From positions 124,001-188,000 of the forward strand of contig SIBR01000001.1 in NCBI GenBank assembly GCA_009695065.1: DNA of 64,000 nt, in the 5' to 3' direction. The position numbers and the translations under genes are program-made. This stretch comes from Opitutus sp. (lineage in GTDB: Bacteria; Verrucomicrobiota; Verrucomicrobiae; Opitutales; Opitutaceae). Below the pieces are notes generated by a model. That model had not been told where the DNA came from. It worked only from the letters and a program-made list of their open reading frames with translations, and made no database searches. Below, one piece after another: positions 43,572-50,674 of the stretch. The first letter of the stretch is position 1. Each line of letters begins with the position of its first letter.

Positions 43572-44216
43572 ATGCAACGCCGGCTGCAGCCCGAACTGCT
43601 CGATTCCCTGCCTCACGACCACCCCGACGCCCTGCACAATCGCCGGGATCTGCGGCTGACCAATCACGCCATGGGCAACCACCGCTGGTATTGCCGCGAA
43701 CTGCCGGGGCTCGTGCGACCCAGAGAGCGGATACTGGAAATCGGCGCCGGCACGGGTGAACTCGGCCAACGGCTCGCCCGGTGTGGCGCAGTCGTCGACG
43801 GGCTGGACCGCTGTCCCCGCCCAGCGATCTGGCCGGGGGATCGCCGTTGGCACGAGGCCGATTTGCGCACCTTCGACGGCTATCCGGCCTATGCCGCGGT
43901 GGTCGGCAACCTGATCTTTCACCAATTTTCCACCGCTGAACTCGGCGCCCTTGGAGAAAATATCCGACGCTCCGCGCGGGTGATCCTCGCCTCGGAGCCG
44001 GTCCGCCGGCGGGTCTCGCAAATCCTCTATCGCGTCTTCGGGCCGATGTTCGGCGCAAACCACGTCTCCCTGCACGATGCGCACGTCAGCATCGCCGCGG
44101 GATTTCGCGACGACGAATTGCCCCGGGCGCTCGGGCTGGAGCGGGCGGCCTGGGACGTGCGCTGCACCACGACCGCGCTCGGCGCCTATCGGATGATCGC
44201 CGTCAAACGCGCATGA
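43572..44216 (+). CDS. Class I SAM-dependent methyltransferase (type III PKS cluster)
   Basis: A 214-residue methyltransferase. RILEIGAGTGELGQRLARCG (residues about 63-82) is motif I of Rossmann methyltransferases, followed by VVDGLDRCPR and YAAVVGNLIFHQFSTAELG. It begins MQRRLQPELLDSL directly after a T-run; the stop overlaps the start of the next gene (ATGA at 44213-44216). It is likely to methylate the polyketide product or an intermediate, which is inferred from the gene order methyltransferase-oxidoreductase-type III PKS. Which oxygen or carbon is modified cannot be told. Confidence 0.85.
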   Translation: MQRRLQPELLDSLPHDHPDALHNRRDLRLTNHAMGNHRWYCRELPGLVRPRERILEIGAGTGELGQRLARCGAVVDGLDRCPRPAIWPGDRRWHEADLRTFDGYPAYAAVVGNLIFHQFSTAELGALGENIRRSARVILASEPVRRRVSQILYRVFGPMFGANHVSLHDAHVSIAAGFRDDELPRALGLERAAWDVRCTTTALGAYRMIAVKRA

Positions 44217-45235
44217 ATTCGCCGCGCCCCATCGAAATCGTTGGTGGCGGCCTCGCGGGACTTTCCCTCGGCCTCGCCTTGCGGCGGGCCGGCGTACCCG
44301 TAGTCGTTTTCGAGGCCGGCCACTATCCGAGGCATCGCGTTTGCGGGGAGTTTATCACCGGCCTCGCTCCGGAAACCATCGCGCGGCTCGGCTTGGGCCC
44401 GCACTTGGAGGATGCGCTGCAACACCGGCAGGTCGCGTGGTTTCACGGCGCCGAGCCGACTGGCATCCAGAAACTGCCCGCCCCGGCGTTGGGCCTCAGC
44501 CGGCATGTGCTCGACGCCCGCCTTGCGACCGCTTTCCTCGCCGCCGGCGGCGCCCTGCGCACGGCAACGCGCCTGGTGGATCCCATCGGCAAACCAGGCC
44601 GCGTTTTCGCTACCGGCCGCCAGGCCAGCCGGTCCACCTGGCTCGGGCTGAAGTTTCACGTCCGCAACATCGTCCTGGAGCGCGACCTCGAATTGTGCCT
44701 TGGCGAACATGCCTACGTGGGACTCGCCCGCGTCGATCGCGCTACCGTGAACGTGTGCGGCCTCTTCCGTCGCCGCCCGCTCGCGGGCCGCGGCCCCGGG
44801 CTGCTGTTGAACTACCTGCGGGCCTCCGGCCTGGCCGGACTCGCCGGCCGGCTGGCACAGGCCGAAATCGACGTCACGTCCTGCTGTGCGGTCGCCGCCC
44901 TCGCTTTCGATCGGGCGGTCCGGCCGTCGGACCGGATCCAGATCGGCGACGCCTCCGCGATGATCCCGCCGTTCACCGGCAACGGCATGGCCATGGCCTT
45001 CCAAAGCGCGGAAACGGTCCTTGACCCCCTGCTGGCATTCGCCCGGCGCGAGAGCGACTGGCCCGCCACGTGCCGCGCAACCCACGCGGCTTTACGCAGT
45101 CGGTTTCGTCGTCGGCTCGCCTCGGCCAGCGCCTTGCACGCGTTTCTCCTTCGTCCCCGCCGCCAGCGCTGGCTGGCCGCGCTCAGCCGCGCCCATCTCC
45201 TGCCCTTCGGCCCGCTCTACACGATCCTTCACTAA
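44213..45235 (+). CDS. FAD-dependent oxidoreductase (geranylgeranyl-reductase/hydroxylase-like)
   Basis: A 340-residue flavoprotein. EIVGGGLAGLSLGLALRRAG (residues 8-27) is the FAD dinucleotide motif, YPRHRVCGEFITG is typical of geranylgeranyl-reductase-like and halogenase-like flavoproteins, and RIQIGDASAMIPPFTGNGMA is the second FAD contact (GD motif). The start overlaps the methyltransferase stop by 4 bp. The type III PKS follows after 19 bp. Together they form a compact tailoring-and-synthase cluster; oxidation of the polyketide or pyrone is the inferred role. Confidence 0.88.
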   Translation: MNSPRPIEIVGGGLAGLSLGLALRRAGVPVVVFEAGHYPRHRVCGEFITGLAPETIARLGLGPHLEDALQHRQVAWFHGAEPTGIQKLPAPALGLSRHVLDARLATAFLAAGGALRTATRLVDPIGKPGRVFATGRQASRSTWLGLKFHVRNIVLERDLELCLGEHAYVGLARVDRATVNVCGLFRRRPLAGRGPGLLLNYLRASGLAGLAGRLAQAEIDVTSCCAVAALAFDRAVRPSDRIQIGDASAMIPPFTGNGMAMAFQSAETVLDPLLAFARRESDWPATCRATHAALRSRFRRRLASASALHAFLLRPRRQRWLAALSRAHLLPFGPLYTILH

Positions 45236-45254
45236 CCGACCTCCAGCCTCACGC

Positions 45255-46286
45255 ATGTATCTTCACGCTCTCGCCACCGCCGTCCCTGAGACCACCTACA
45301 CGCAGGCCGATTGCTGGGAAATTACGCAGCGCTCGAAACTGCGCGAGCGGTTGAAAAAACGCTCGATGCTGATCCTGCACACGATCCTGCGCGGCGAACA
45401 CGGCATCGCGACGCGCCACTTTGCGGTGCCCGAAATCCAGCACGTCTTCGATCTTTCATCCGACCAGCTCAACGCGGCTTTCCGTCTCGCCGCCCCGCAA
45501 CTTGCCGGCCGCGCCCTGACCACGGCCCTCGAACGCGCGGGCGTCCGGCCGGCTGAAGTCGATGCGCTCCTCATCTGCACGTGCACCGGCTATCTCTGCC
45601 CGGGCGTCACCAGCTACGTCGCGGAACAGCTCGGCCTGCGCCCCAACGCGTTTCTGCAGGACTTGGTCGGCCTGGGTTGCGGCGCCGCCATTCCGACCTT
45701 GCGCGCGGCCAGTCACATCCTCGCGGCCCAACCCGACGCGGTCGTCGCCTGCGTCGCAGTGGAGGTCTGCTCCGCGGCCTTCTTCCTCGACGACGACCCG
45801 GGCGTCATCATCAGCGCCTGCCTTTTCAGCGACGGGGCGGCGGCCACAATCTGGCGGGGCATGCCGGGGCCGGGCGGCCTGCGCGCCTTCGAATTCAACA
45901 CCACGCACCGGCCGGCCGAGCGCGACAAGCTGCGCTTCGAGCAACGCGACGGCAAACTGCGCAACCTCCTGCATCGTTCCGTCCCTGATCTGGCGGCGGA
46001 CGCCGTGCGCCAGCTATGGGAGGAACGGAGCAGCCGCCCCGTCACCCGCGTGGTCGCGCACTCCGGCGGCCGCGATGTGCTCGAAGCGCTCGCCCCGGTC
46101 GTCGCCCCGCACTCCCTCGCCGCGAGCGAGCGGATGCTGCGCGATCATGGCAACATGAGCAGCCCTTCCGTGCTGTTCGCACTTGAAGAAACGCTGGAGG
46201 AGGAAAGCCCGGCTGAGACCGGTGATTTCTGGCTGGTGAGTTTCGGCGCCGGCTTCAGCGCCCACAGCTGCCGGCTGGGCTGCTAG
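45255..46286 (+). CDS. Type III polyketide synthase (chalcone/stilbene synthase family)
   Basis: A 343-residue homodimeric condensing enzyme. The catalytic triad is recognisable: Cys142 in DLVGLGCGAAIPTL, His269 in VVAHSGGRDVLEAL, and Asn300 in RDHGNMSSPSVLFALEE. SYVAEQLGLRPNAFLQDL and VEVCSAAFF are also family-typical. The length is slightly below the plant enzymes (about 390). It extends an acyl-CoA starter with malonyl-CoA to alkylpyrones, resorcinols or phloroglucinols; the product is not predictable by eye. It is the third gene of the methyltransferase-FAD oxidoreductase-PKS set. A strong hairpin follows immediately. Confidence 0.92.
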   Translation: MYLHALATAVPETTYTQADCWEITQRSKLRERLKKRSMLILHTILRGEHGIATRHFAVPEIQHVFDLSSDQLNAAFRLAAPQLAGRALTTALERAGVRPAEVDALLICTCTGYLCPGVTSYVAEQLGLRPNAFLQDLVGLGCGAAIPTLRAASHILAAQPDAVVACVAVEVCSAAFFLDDDPGVIISACLFSDGAAATIWRGMPGPGGLRAFEFNTTHRPAERDKLRFEQRDGKLRNLLHRSVPDLAADAVRQLWEERSSRPVTRVVAHSGGRDVLEALAPVVAPHSLAASERMLRDHGNMSSPSVLFALEETLEEESPAETGDFWLVSFGAGFSAHSCRLGC

Positions 46287-46287
46287 A

Positions 46288-46365
46288 ATCGTGCTCGTGA
46301 TCGTGCGCGTGATCGTGCTCGATCCTTCCCACCTCGATCACGAGCAAGAGCACGATCACGAGCAT
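46288..46365. repeat. Long imperfect hairpin of GTGATCGTGCTC-type repeats
   Basis: The left arm (46291-46322) is built from a repeating GTGCTCGTGATC-like unit, and the right arm (46334-46365) is its near reverse complement. They are separated by a loop of about 11 bases (CCTTCCCACC region). About 28 of 32 positions pair, giving a very stable stem. The right arm ends inside the ATG of the Nif3-family gene (46364), so the structure would cover its start region. It may be a transcript-end structure for the PKS gene, a translational control element, or a member of a dispersed repeat family; no second copy is seen in the window. Confidence 0.65.
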
Positions 46366-47119
46366 GCCCGCCAAACTCACCGACCTCGTAACGTATTGCG
46401 ACCAACGCACCCGCCGCGCCGCCTTCAAGGATGCGCCCGGCGCCTTCAACGGCCTGCAGGTCGCCAACGACGGACTCGTCACCAAGATCGGCGCGGCGGT
46501 CGACGCGGGCCTCGTTCCCTTTCAGGCCGCGGTCGCGGCCGGGGTCGATTTTCTCATCGTGCACCACGGCATGTATTGGGACATGCCGCGGCCCCTGACC
46601 GCGGGAGTCTATGATCGCGTCGCCACGCTGATCCGCGGCAACTGCGCGCTTTATTCAAATCACCTTCCGCTCGACGGCCATCCCGAGATCGGCAACAACG
46701 CCCTGCTCGCGCACCAGCTCGGGTTCACGCGGACGCGGCCGTTCCTGATCCGCGACGGCGAGGCGATCGGCTGCAAGGCGGTCAACCGTCTGCCCCGCGC
46801 CACGCTGCGCGCCCGGCTCGAACGGCTCTATCTGCGGGTGATCGCGATCGAATACGGCAGCGCCACCCCGCGCGGCGTGGCGTTTTGCAGCGGCGCCGGC
46901 AACAGCGCCGTGCCCGAACTCGCCGCCGCCGGAGTCGACACGCTCGTCACCGGTGAACTGCGCGAGGAGTGGTTCAACCGCGCTCAGGAGGAAAAGCTGA
47001 ACCTCTACCTCTGTGGCCACTACGCGACGGAAGTTCACGCGGTGCAGGCGCTGGCCGCCGAGCTCGCGAAGAAATTCAAGCTCCCGTGGGAATTCATCCG
47101 CACGGACAATCCGCTCTGA
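46364..47119 (+). CDS. Nif3-like dinuclear-metal protein
   Basis: A 251-residue protein of the Nif3/YbgI family. Two metal-binding segments are intact: VDFLIVHHGMYWD (His67, His68) and LCGHYATEVHAVQALA near residue 217. FNGLQVANDG and LYSNHLPLDGHPEIGNNALLA are also characteristic. Family proteins form hexameric toroids with a bimetal site; the true role is uncertain (GTP cyclohydrolase-like in older annotation). Its ATG lies in the right arm of the hairpin at 46288-46365. Confidence 0.9.
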   Translation: MPAKLTDLVTYCDQRTRRAAFKDAPGAFNGLQVANDGLVTKIGAAVDAGLVPFQAAVAAGVDFLIVHHGMYWDMPRPLTAGVYDRVATLIRGNCALYSNHLPLDGHPEIGNNALLAHQLGFTRTRPFLIRDGEAIGCKAVNRLPRATLRARLERLYLRVIAIEYGSATPRGVAFCSGAGNSAVPELAAAGVDTLVTGELREEWFNRAQEEKLNLYLCGHYATEVHAVQALAAELAKKFKLPWEFIRTDNPL

Positions 47120-47197
47120 AGCGCAGCGGCCGGCGAACCCGCGAATGAATCCTTGGCAATTGGCGGCAATTCGCCTGCATTCGCGGGCACCCGTCCC

Positions 47198-47626
47198 ATG
47201 AAAAAGATCGCGATCCTCAATGGCCCCAACCTCGACCGCCTCGGCAAGCGCGAACCCGAGACCTATGGCCGCGCGACGCTGGCCGACCTTGAGCAGGCCC
47301 TCCGCGCCGAATTCAGCGCCGCCGCGCAGCTCGAATTCTTCCAGTCGAATCACGAGGGCGCATTGATCGACAAGGTCGCCGCGCTGGCCGATGCGAAATT
47401 CGACGGCCTGGTGATCAATGGGGGTGCGTTCACGCACACGAGTGTCGCCCTGCGCGACGCCCTCGCCGGCGCCCATCTCCGCACGGTCGAAGTCCACATT
47501 TCCAACATCTACAAGCGCGAGGAATTCCGCCACACGTCGCTGACGGCCCCCACCTGCATCGCCGTGATCACCGGACTCGGGCTTGAGGGCTATCACGCCG
47601 CGGTGCGTTTTCTCCTTAAAGGCTGA
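47198..47626 (+). CDS. aroQ: Type II 3-dehydroquinate dehydratase
   Basis: A 142-residue dodecameric-type shikimate-pathway enzyme. ILNGPNLDRLGKREPETYG carries the lid and the tyrosine, QSNHEGALIDKV and GLVINGGAFTHTSVALRDAL the substrate pocket, and TVEVHISNIYKREEFRHTS the catalytic His region. The length is normal. It precedes the NusG-like gene by 6 bp, suggesting one transcript. Confidence 0.96.
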   Translation: MKKIAILNGPNLDRLGKREPETYGRATLADLEQALRAEFSAAAQLEFFQSNHEGALIDKVAALADAKFDGLVINGGAFTHTSVALRDALAGAHLRTVEVHISNIYKREEFRHTSLTAPTCIAVITGLGLEGYHAAVRFLLKG

Positions 47627-47632
47627 GGACGG

Positions 47633-48124
47633 ATGAGCGACGACTTCTGGCTGGTCTGTCACACCAAACCGCGGTGTGAAAAGAAATTCGCGGCGCTGCT
47701 CGCGGCCGAAAACTTCGAGCACTATCTCCCGCTGGTGCAGAGCATCCGGCGCTACGGGCAGCAAACCAAGCGGTTCACGAAGCCGTTATTTCCCGGCTGC
47801 GTGTTCACAAAATTGCCGCGGGAAAAGAAGGCCCGGATTTACCAGCAGGATCTGCTCGCGCGCGCCATCACGGTTGAGGACGAGGCGCGCTTCCTGCGCC
47901 AGTTGGAGGACGTGAAGGCGATCGTCGCGTCGGGTTTTGAACTCAGCGTGATGCCGCTGCTCACCAAGGGCCGGCGCGTGAAGATCGTGGGCGGGCCTTT
48001 GCACGGACTCGAAGGCTTTGTCGACGACCCGGCCAATCCCCAAGGCATCGTGATCTCCGTCGATGTCCTGCAGCAGGGCCTGCTCGTCAAGATGCCGGCC
48101 GAATATCTCCAGCCGCAGCCGTAG
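47633..48124 (+). CDS. NusG-like transcription (anti)termination protein
   Basis: A 163-residue protein with a NusG N-terminal (NGN) domain at about 1-95 (FWLVCHTKPRCEKKFAALL, YLPLVQSIRRYGQQTKRF, KPLFPGCVFTKL) and a KOW-like C-terminus (LLTKGRRVKIVGGPLHGLEG at about 105-130). It is not the housekeeping nusG, which is normally beside secE; it resembles specialised paralogues such as RfaH/UpxY/LoaP that act on particular operons. Its regulon is unknown. It ends 3 bp from a convergent gene. Confidence 0.85.
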   Translation: MSDDFWLVCHTKPRCEKKFAALLAAENFEHYLPLVQSIRRYGQQTKRFTKPLFPGCVFTKLPREKKARIYQQDLLARAITVEDEARFLRQLEDVKAIVASGFELSVMPLLTKGRRVKIVGGPLHGLEGFVDDPANPQGIVISVDVLQQGLLVKMPAEYLQPQP

Positions 48125-48127
48125 CCG

Positions 48128-48769
48128 CTACGCCGCCGGGGGCCCGGGCTCGTCGCGCGCCCGGTCGCGAGCCTGCACCAGCAACAAGGCCGCGGCCCAA
48201 AGCAGTGACAGCGCCATGATCCAGCGTCCGGTGCGCAGAACCCACCGGGAGATATAAACGTCCTTGTGCAACAGATTGAGTTCGGTGAGCAGATATTCCC
48301 AATTGTGGCCCTCGACCTCGCGGCCGGTGCCGCCGCCGAGAAGCATGAGCTGCAGCGAACACGCATCGTTGATGTAAGGCGAGACGTCGACCAGACTTTG
48401 CCCGGCGAGCCAGAGGCATAATGCCCCCGCAAACGCATCGCGGCCCCAAAAGCGGGCCGCGACGAACCAGATCACCGGCATCAACACCTGCAGCAGGGAG
48501 CCGCCGAGCACGCCCATGAACTGGCCGAACCACGCAAAGAGGACATGCCCCGCCTCGTGAAACACCAAATGCACCAGATGCAAAAAGGATCCTCCCTGCT
48601 CGGGATTACTCAACTGCAACATCGTCATCCGATGGAAGCGCCAGCCATAGGCGGCCACGGCCACGAGCAGGACGCCGCGGCCCACCAAAGCCCAGATCGG
48701 CGTCTTCCGGCCGTCCGGAAATAAAAAATCCGAAACCCGCCAGGAAACCTGCGCCCAGAATTCGTTCAT
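48128..48769 (-). CDS. Membrane protein with HEAGH zinc-protease-like motif
   Basis: A 213-residue protein with about four or five hydrophobic segments. LVFHEAGHVLFAWFG (His71, Glu72, His75) is the HExxH zinc-binding motif of M50-like or other membrane peptidases. I cannot assign a precise family. It starts at 48769 with a 4-bp overlap (ATGA) with the pgpA stop, so it is translationally coupled to phosphatidylglycerol genes. It could be a peptidase or only a structural relative. Confidence 0.7.
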   Translation of the reverse strand: MNEFWAQVSWRVSDFLFPDGRKTPIWALVGRGVLLVAVAAYGWRFHRMTMLQLSNPEQGGSFLHLVHLVFHEAGHVLFAWFGQFMGVLGGSLLQVLMPVIWFVAARFWGRDAFAGALCLWLAGQSLVDVSPYINDACSLQLMLLGGGTGREVEGHNWEYLLTELNLLHKDVYISRWVLRTGRWIMALSLLWAAALLLVQARDRARDEPGPPAA

Positions 48770-49278
48770 CGCAGCGTCCAGAGCCAGAGGCCGACATGAA
48801 GCGTCGCCGCGGCCGCGAGCGCCGCGACGATATCGTCGGCCACGACGCCCCAGCCCGCCGGCAGCGCCTGGAGCCGGCGAATCCCCAGCGGTTTCAGGAT
48901 GTCGTAGAACCGGAACAGCGCGAACCCGGCCAGCATCAGCACCCACAACGGGACCGTTCGAGGGAGGCTAGGCCAGCCGAGAAAGCACAGCGGCATGGCG
49001 ACAAACTCGTCCAGGATCACCTCGCCTGGATCTTTTTTCCCCATCCGGCGTTCCGCTTCGCCGCAGAGACCGACCGCCAGGTAACCGCCCACCGCCGTGG
49101 CCAGCAGCGTTCCCATCACATCGGTCCGCGTAAAGAAGACGGCGAAATACAGCAGCCCGGCGAGCGATCCCCACGTGCCGGGCGCCGGCATTTTGCGGCC
49201 AAGGGGCCCCAACGTCGCGCAGCCAACCACCACCCGGGTCGGCCATCCGCGAGGCCAGAGCGGCTGGGACCAGCGCAT
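48766..49278 (-). CDS. pgpA: Phosphatidylglycerophosphatase A
   Basis: A 170-residue membrane phosphatase that removes phosphate from phosphatidylglycerol phosphate. PAPGTWGSLAGLLYF, KKDPGEVILDEFVAMPL, FALFRFYDILKP and LPAGWGVVADDIVAAL are the conserved blocks. It follows pgsA by only 4 bp, so the pathway's two last steps are adjacent: pgsA makes PGP and pgpA makes PG. Confidence 0.94.
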   Translation of the reverse strand: MRWSQPLWPRGWPTRVVVGCATLGPLGRKMPAPGTWGSLAGLLYFAVFFTRTDVMGTLLATAVGGYLAVGLCGEAERRMGKKDPGEVILDEFVAMPLCFLGWPSLPRTVPLWVLMLAGFALFRFYDILKPLGIRRLQALPAGWGVVADDIVAALAAAATLHVGLWLWTLR

Positions 49279-49282
49279 GGCC

Positions 49283-49876
49283 TCAGCTCATCAAAGCCCG
49301 CCCGTGCCGCCGAAAATACGCGATCCCCGAAGTGATCGTCAGCACCGCGGAAAGAACGAAAAGTCCCACGCCGATCAATCGCACCCCCGTCACCGAGCCC
49401 GCCTGATCGCCGCCGAAGCCCAGGTCGCGCTCCAGCATCCGGGCGCCCATCAGCCAGCCGATCGCATTCAGCTGCACGAACGTCTTCACCTTGCCACCCG
49501 CATCGGCCTCGACCACCTGCCCCTTCACCGCCACCGCCATGCGCAGGCCCGAGACGGCGAACTCGCGGCAGAGAATGCAGAGTAGCAGCAGAATTGCCGA
49601 AATGCCATGGCCCATGAAATTCCCCTTCTCGTTCACGAGCGCGATCATCAGGCCGATGACCATCACCTTGTCGATCACCGCGTCCATGAACCGGCCGAAG
49701 GCCGAAACCTCGCCGCGCTCGCGCGCGATCTTGCCGTCGAGCCAGTCCGTCAGTGCCGCCGCGATGTAGAGCCAAAATGCCAGCGTCGCCGCCCAGTGAA
49801 AATCCGCATACATCAGGCCAACCACGATAAACATGAGCGGCACGCGCGAGATCGTGAGCAGATTGGGCAGGTTCAT
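49283..49876 (-). CDS. pgsA: CDP-diacylglycerol-glycerol-3-phosphate 3-phosphatidyltransferase
   Basis: A 197-residue integral membrane CDP-alcohol phosphotransferase. The family motif DxxDGxxAR...GxxxDxxxD is read as LTDWLDGKIARERGE followed by FGRFMDAVIDK. It opens MNLPNLLTISRVPLMFIVVG, the usual PgsA start. It makes phosphatidylglycerol phosphate for membrane phospholipids. It is divergent from coaD. Confidence 0.95.
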   Translation of the reverse strand: MNLPNLLTISRVPLMFIVVGLMYADFHWAATLAFWLYIAAALTDWLDGKIARERGEVSAFGRFMDAVIDKVMVIGLMIALVNEKGNFMGHGISAILLLLCILCREFAVSGLRMAVAVKGQVVEADAGGKVKTFVQLNAIGWLMGARMLERDLGFGGDQAGSVTGVRLIGVGLFVLSAVLTITSGIAYFRRHGRALMS

Positions 49877-50011
49877 GGCAGACAGCGTCAGAAATCAGTC
49901 GTCGCTTTCCCGAAGGCAAGCGTGGAGCAAGTCGTCGGCAAAAACGCTTGGTTGCGCAAAAACGCAGTCGCCACACCCAAAACGGCCGTTTTCACTGCAA
50001 CCCATCGCTCC

Positions 50012-50491
50012 ATGCGCCATTGCATCTACCCGGGCACTTTCGACCCCATCACCTACGGCCATCTCGACGTGCTGGCCCGGGCCGCGAAACTCTTCGACCG
50101 CGTGACTGTCGCGATTGCCGAAAACGCGGGCAAAGCTCCGCTCTTCAGCGCGGCCGAGCGCCTGGAAATGATCCGCCCCAGCCTGGCCGCCTACCCCAAC
50201 GTCGACGTGACAACCTTCAGTGGCCTGTTGGTCGAATTTTGTGTCTCCCAAAAAGCCGACGCGATCATCCGGGGTTTGCGCGCGCTGTCGGACTTCGAAT
50301 TGGAGTTCAACATGGCCCTGATGAACCGGCACCTCGAACCCGAGATGGAAACCCTGTTTGTCATGCCGAACGAGCAGTTCAGCTACACGAGTTCCTCCCT
50401 GGTCAAGCAGGTCGCGAGATTCGGTGGCGACGTCAGCCACTTTGTGCCGCCGAATGTTGCGATCGCGCTCAAACACGCTTTCCGTCCCTAG
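50012..50491 (+). CDS. coaD: Pantetheine-phosphate adenylyltransferase
   Basis: A 159-residue enzyme of coenzyme A synthesis, converting 4'-phosphopantetheine to dephospho-CoA. IYPGTFDPITYGHLDVLARA contains the HxGH-like nucleotidyl transfer motif, ADAIIRGLRALSDFELEFNM the substrate loop, and SYTSSSLVKQVARFGGDVSHFV the C-terminal ATP site. The start at 50012 (MRHCIYPGTF) is standard and the length is normal. Confidence 0.97.
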   Translation: MRHCIYPGTFDPITYGHLDVLARAAKLFDRVTVAIAENAGKAPLFSAAERLEMIRPSLAAYPNVDVTTFSGLLVEFCVSQKADAIIRGLRALSDFELEFNMALMNRHLEPEMETLFVMPNEQFSYTSSSLVKQVARFGGDVSHFVPPNVAIALKHAFRP

Positions 50492-50674
50492 TCCCACCAC
50501 CAGCACCGGGTAACGGTCGATCAAAGGGCCTTCGCCTCCGAGATTTTCCGTCACCTTCCATCCCTCCCCGCGTCTTTGCGGACAGCACCACTATGAGTCG
50601 CTCCGAGCCTTTTCGGGACATTCGTCGCGTTGCTTTCAACCCATCTTTTCCTTCAAGCGATCTCTTTCCCAGTC

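Noticed and set aside
46288..46365. The repeat block considered as a CRISPR array or coding HEHDH-rich peptide
   Set aside because: There are no spacers or regular repeat-spacer units, and the His/Asp-rich translation is a by-product of the tandem GTGATC unit.
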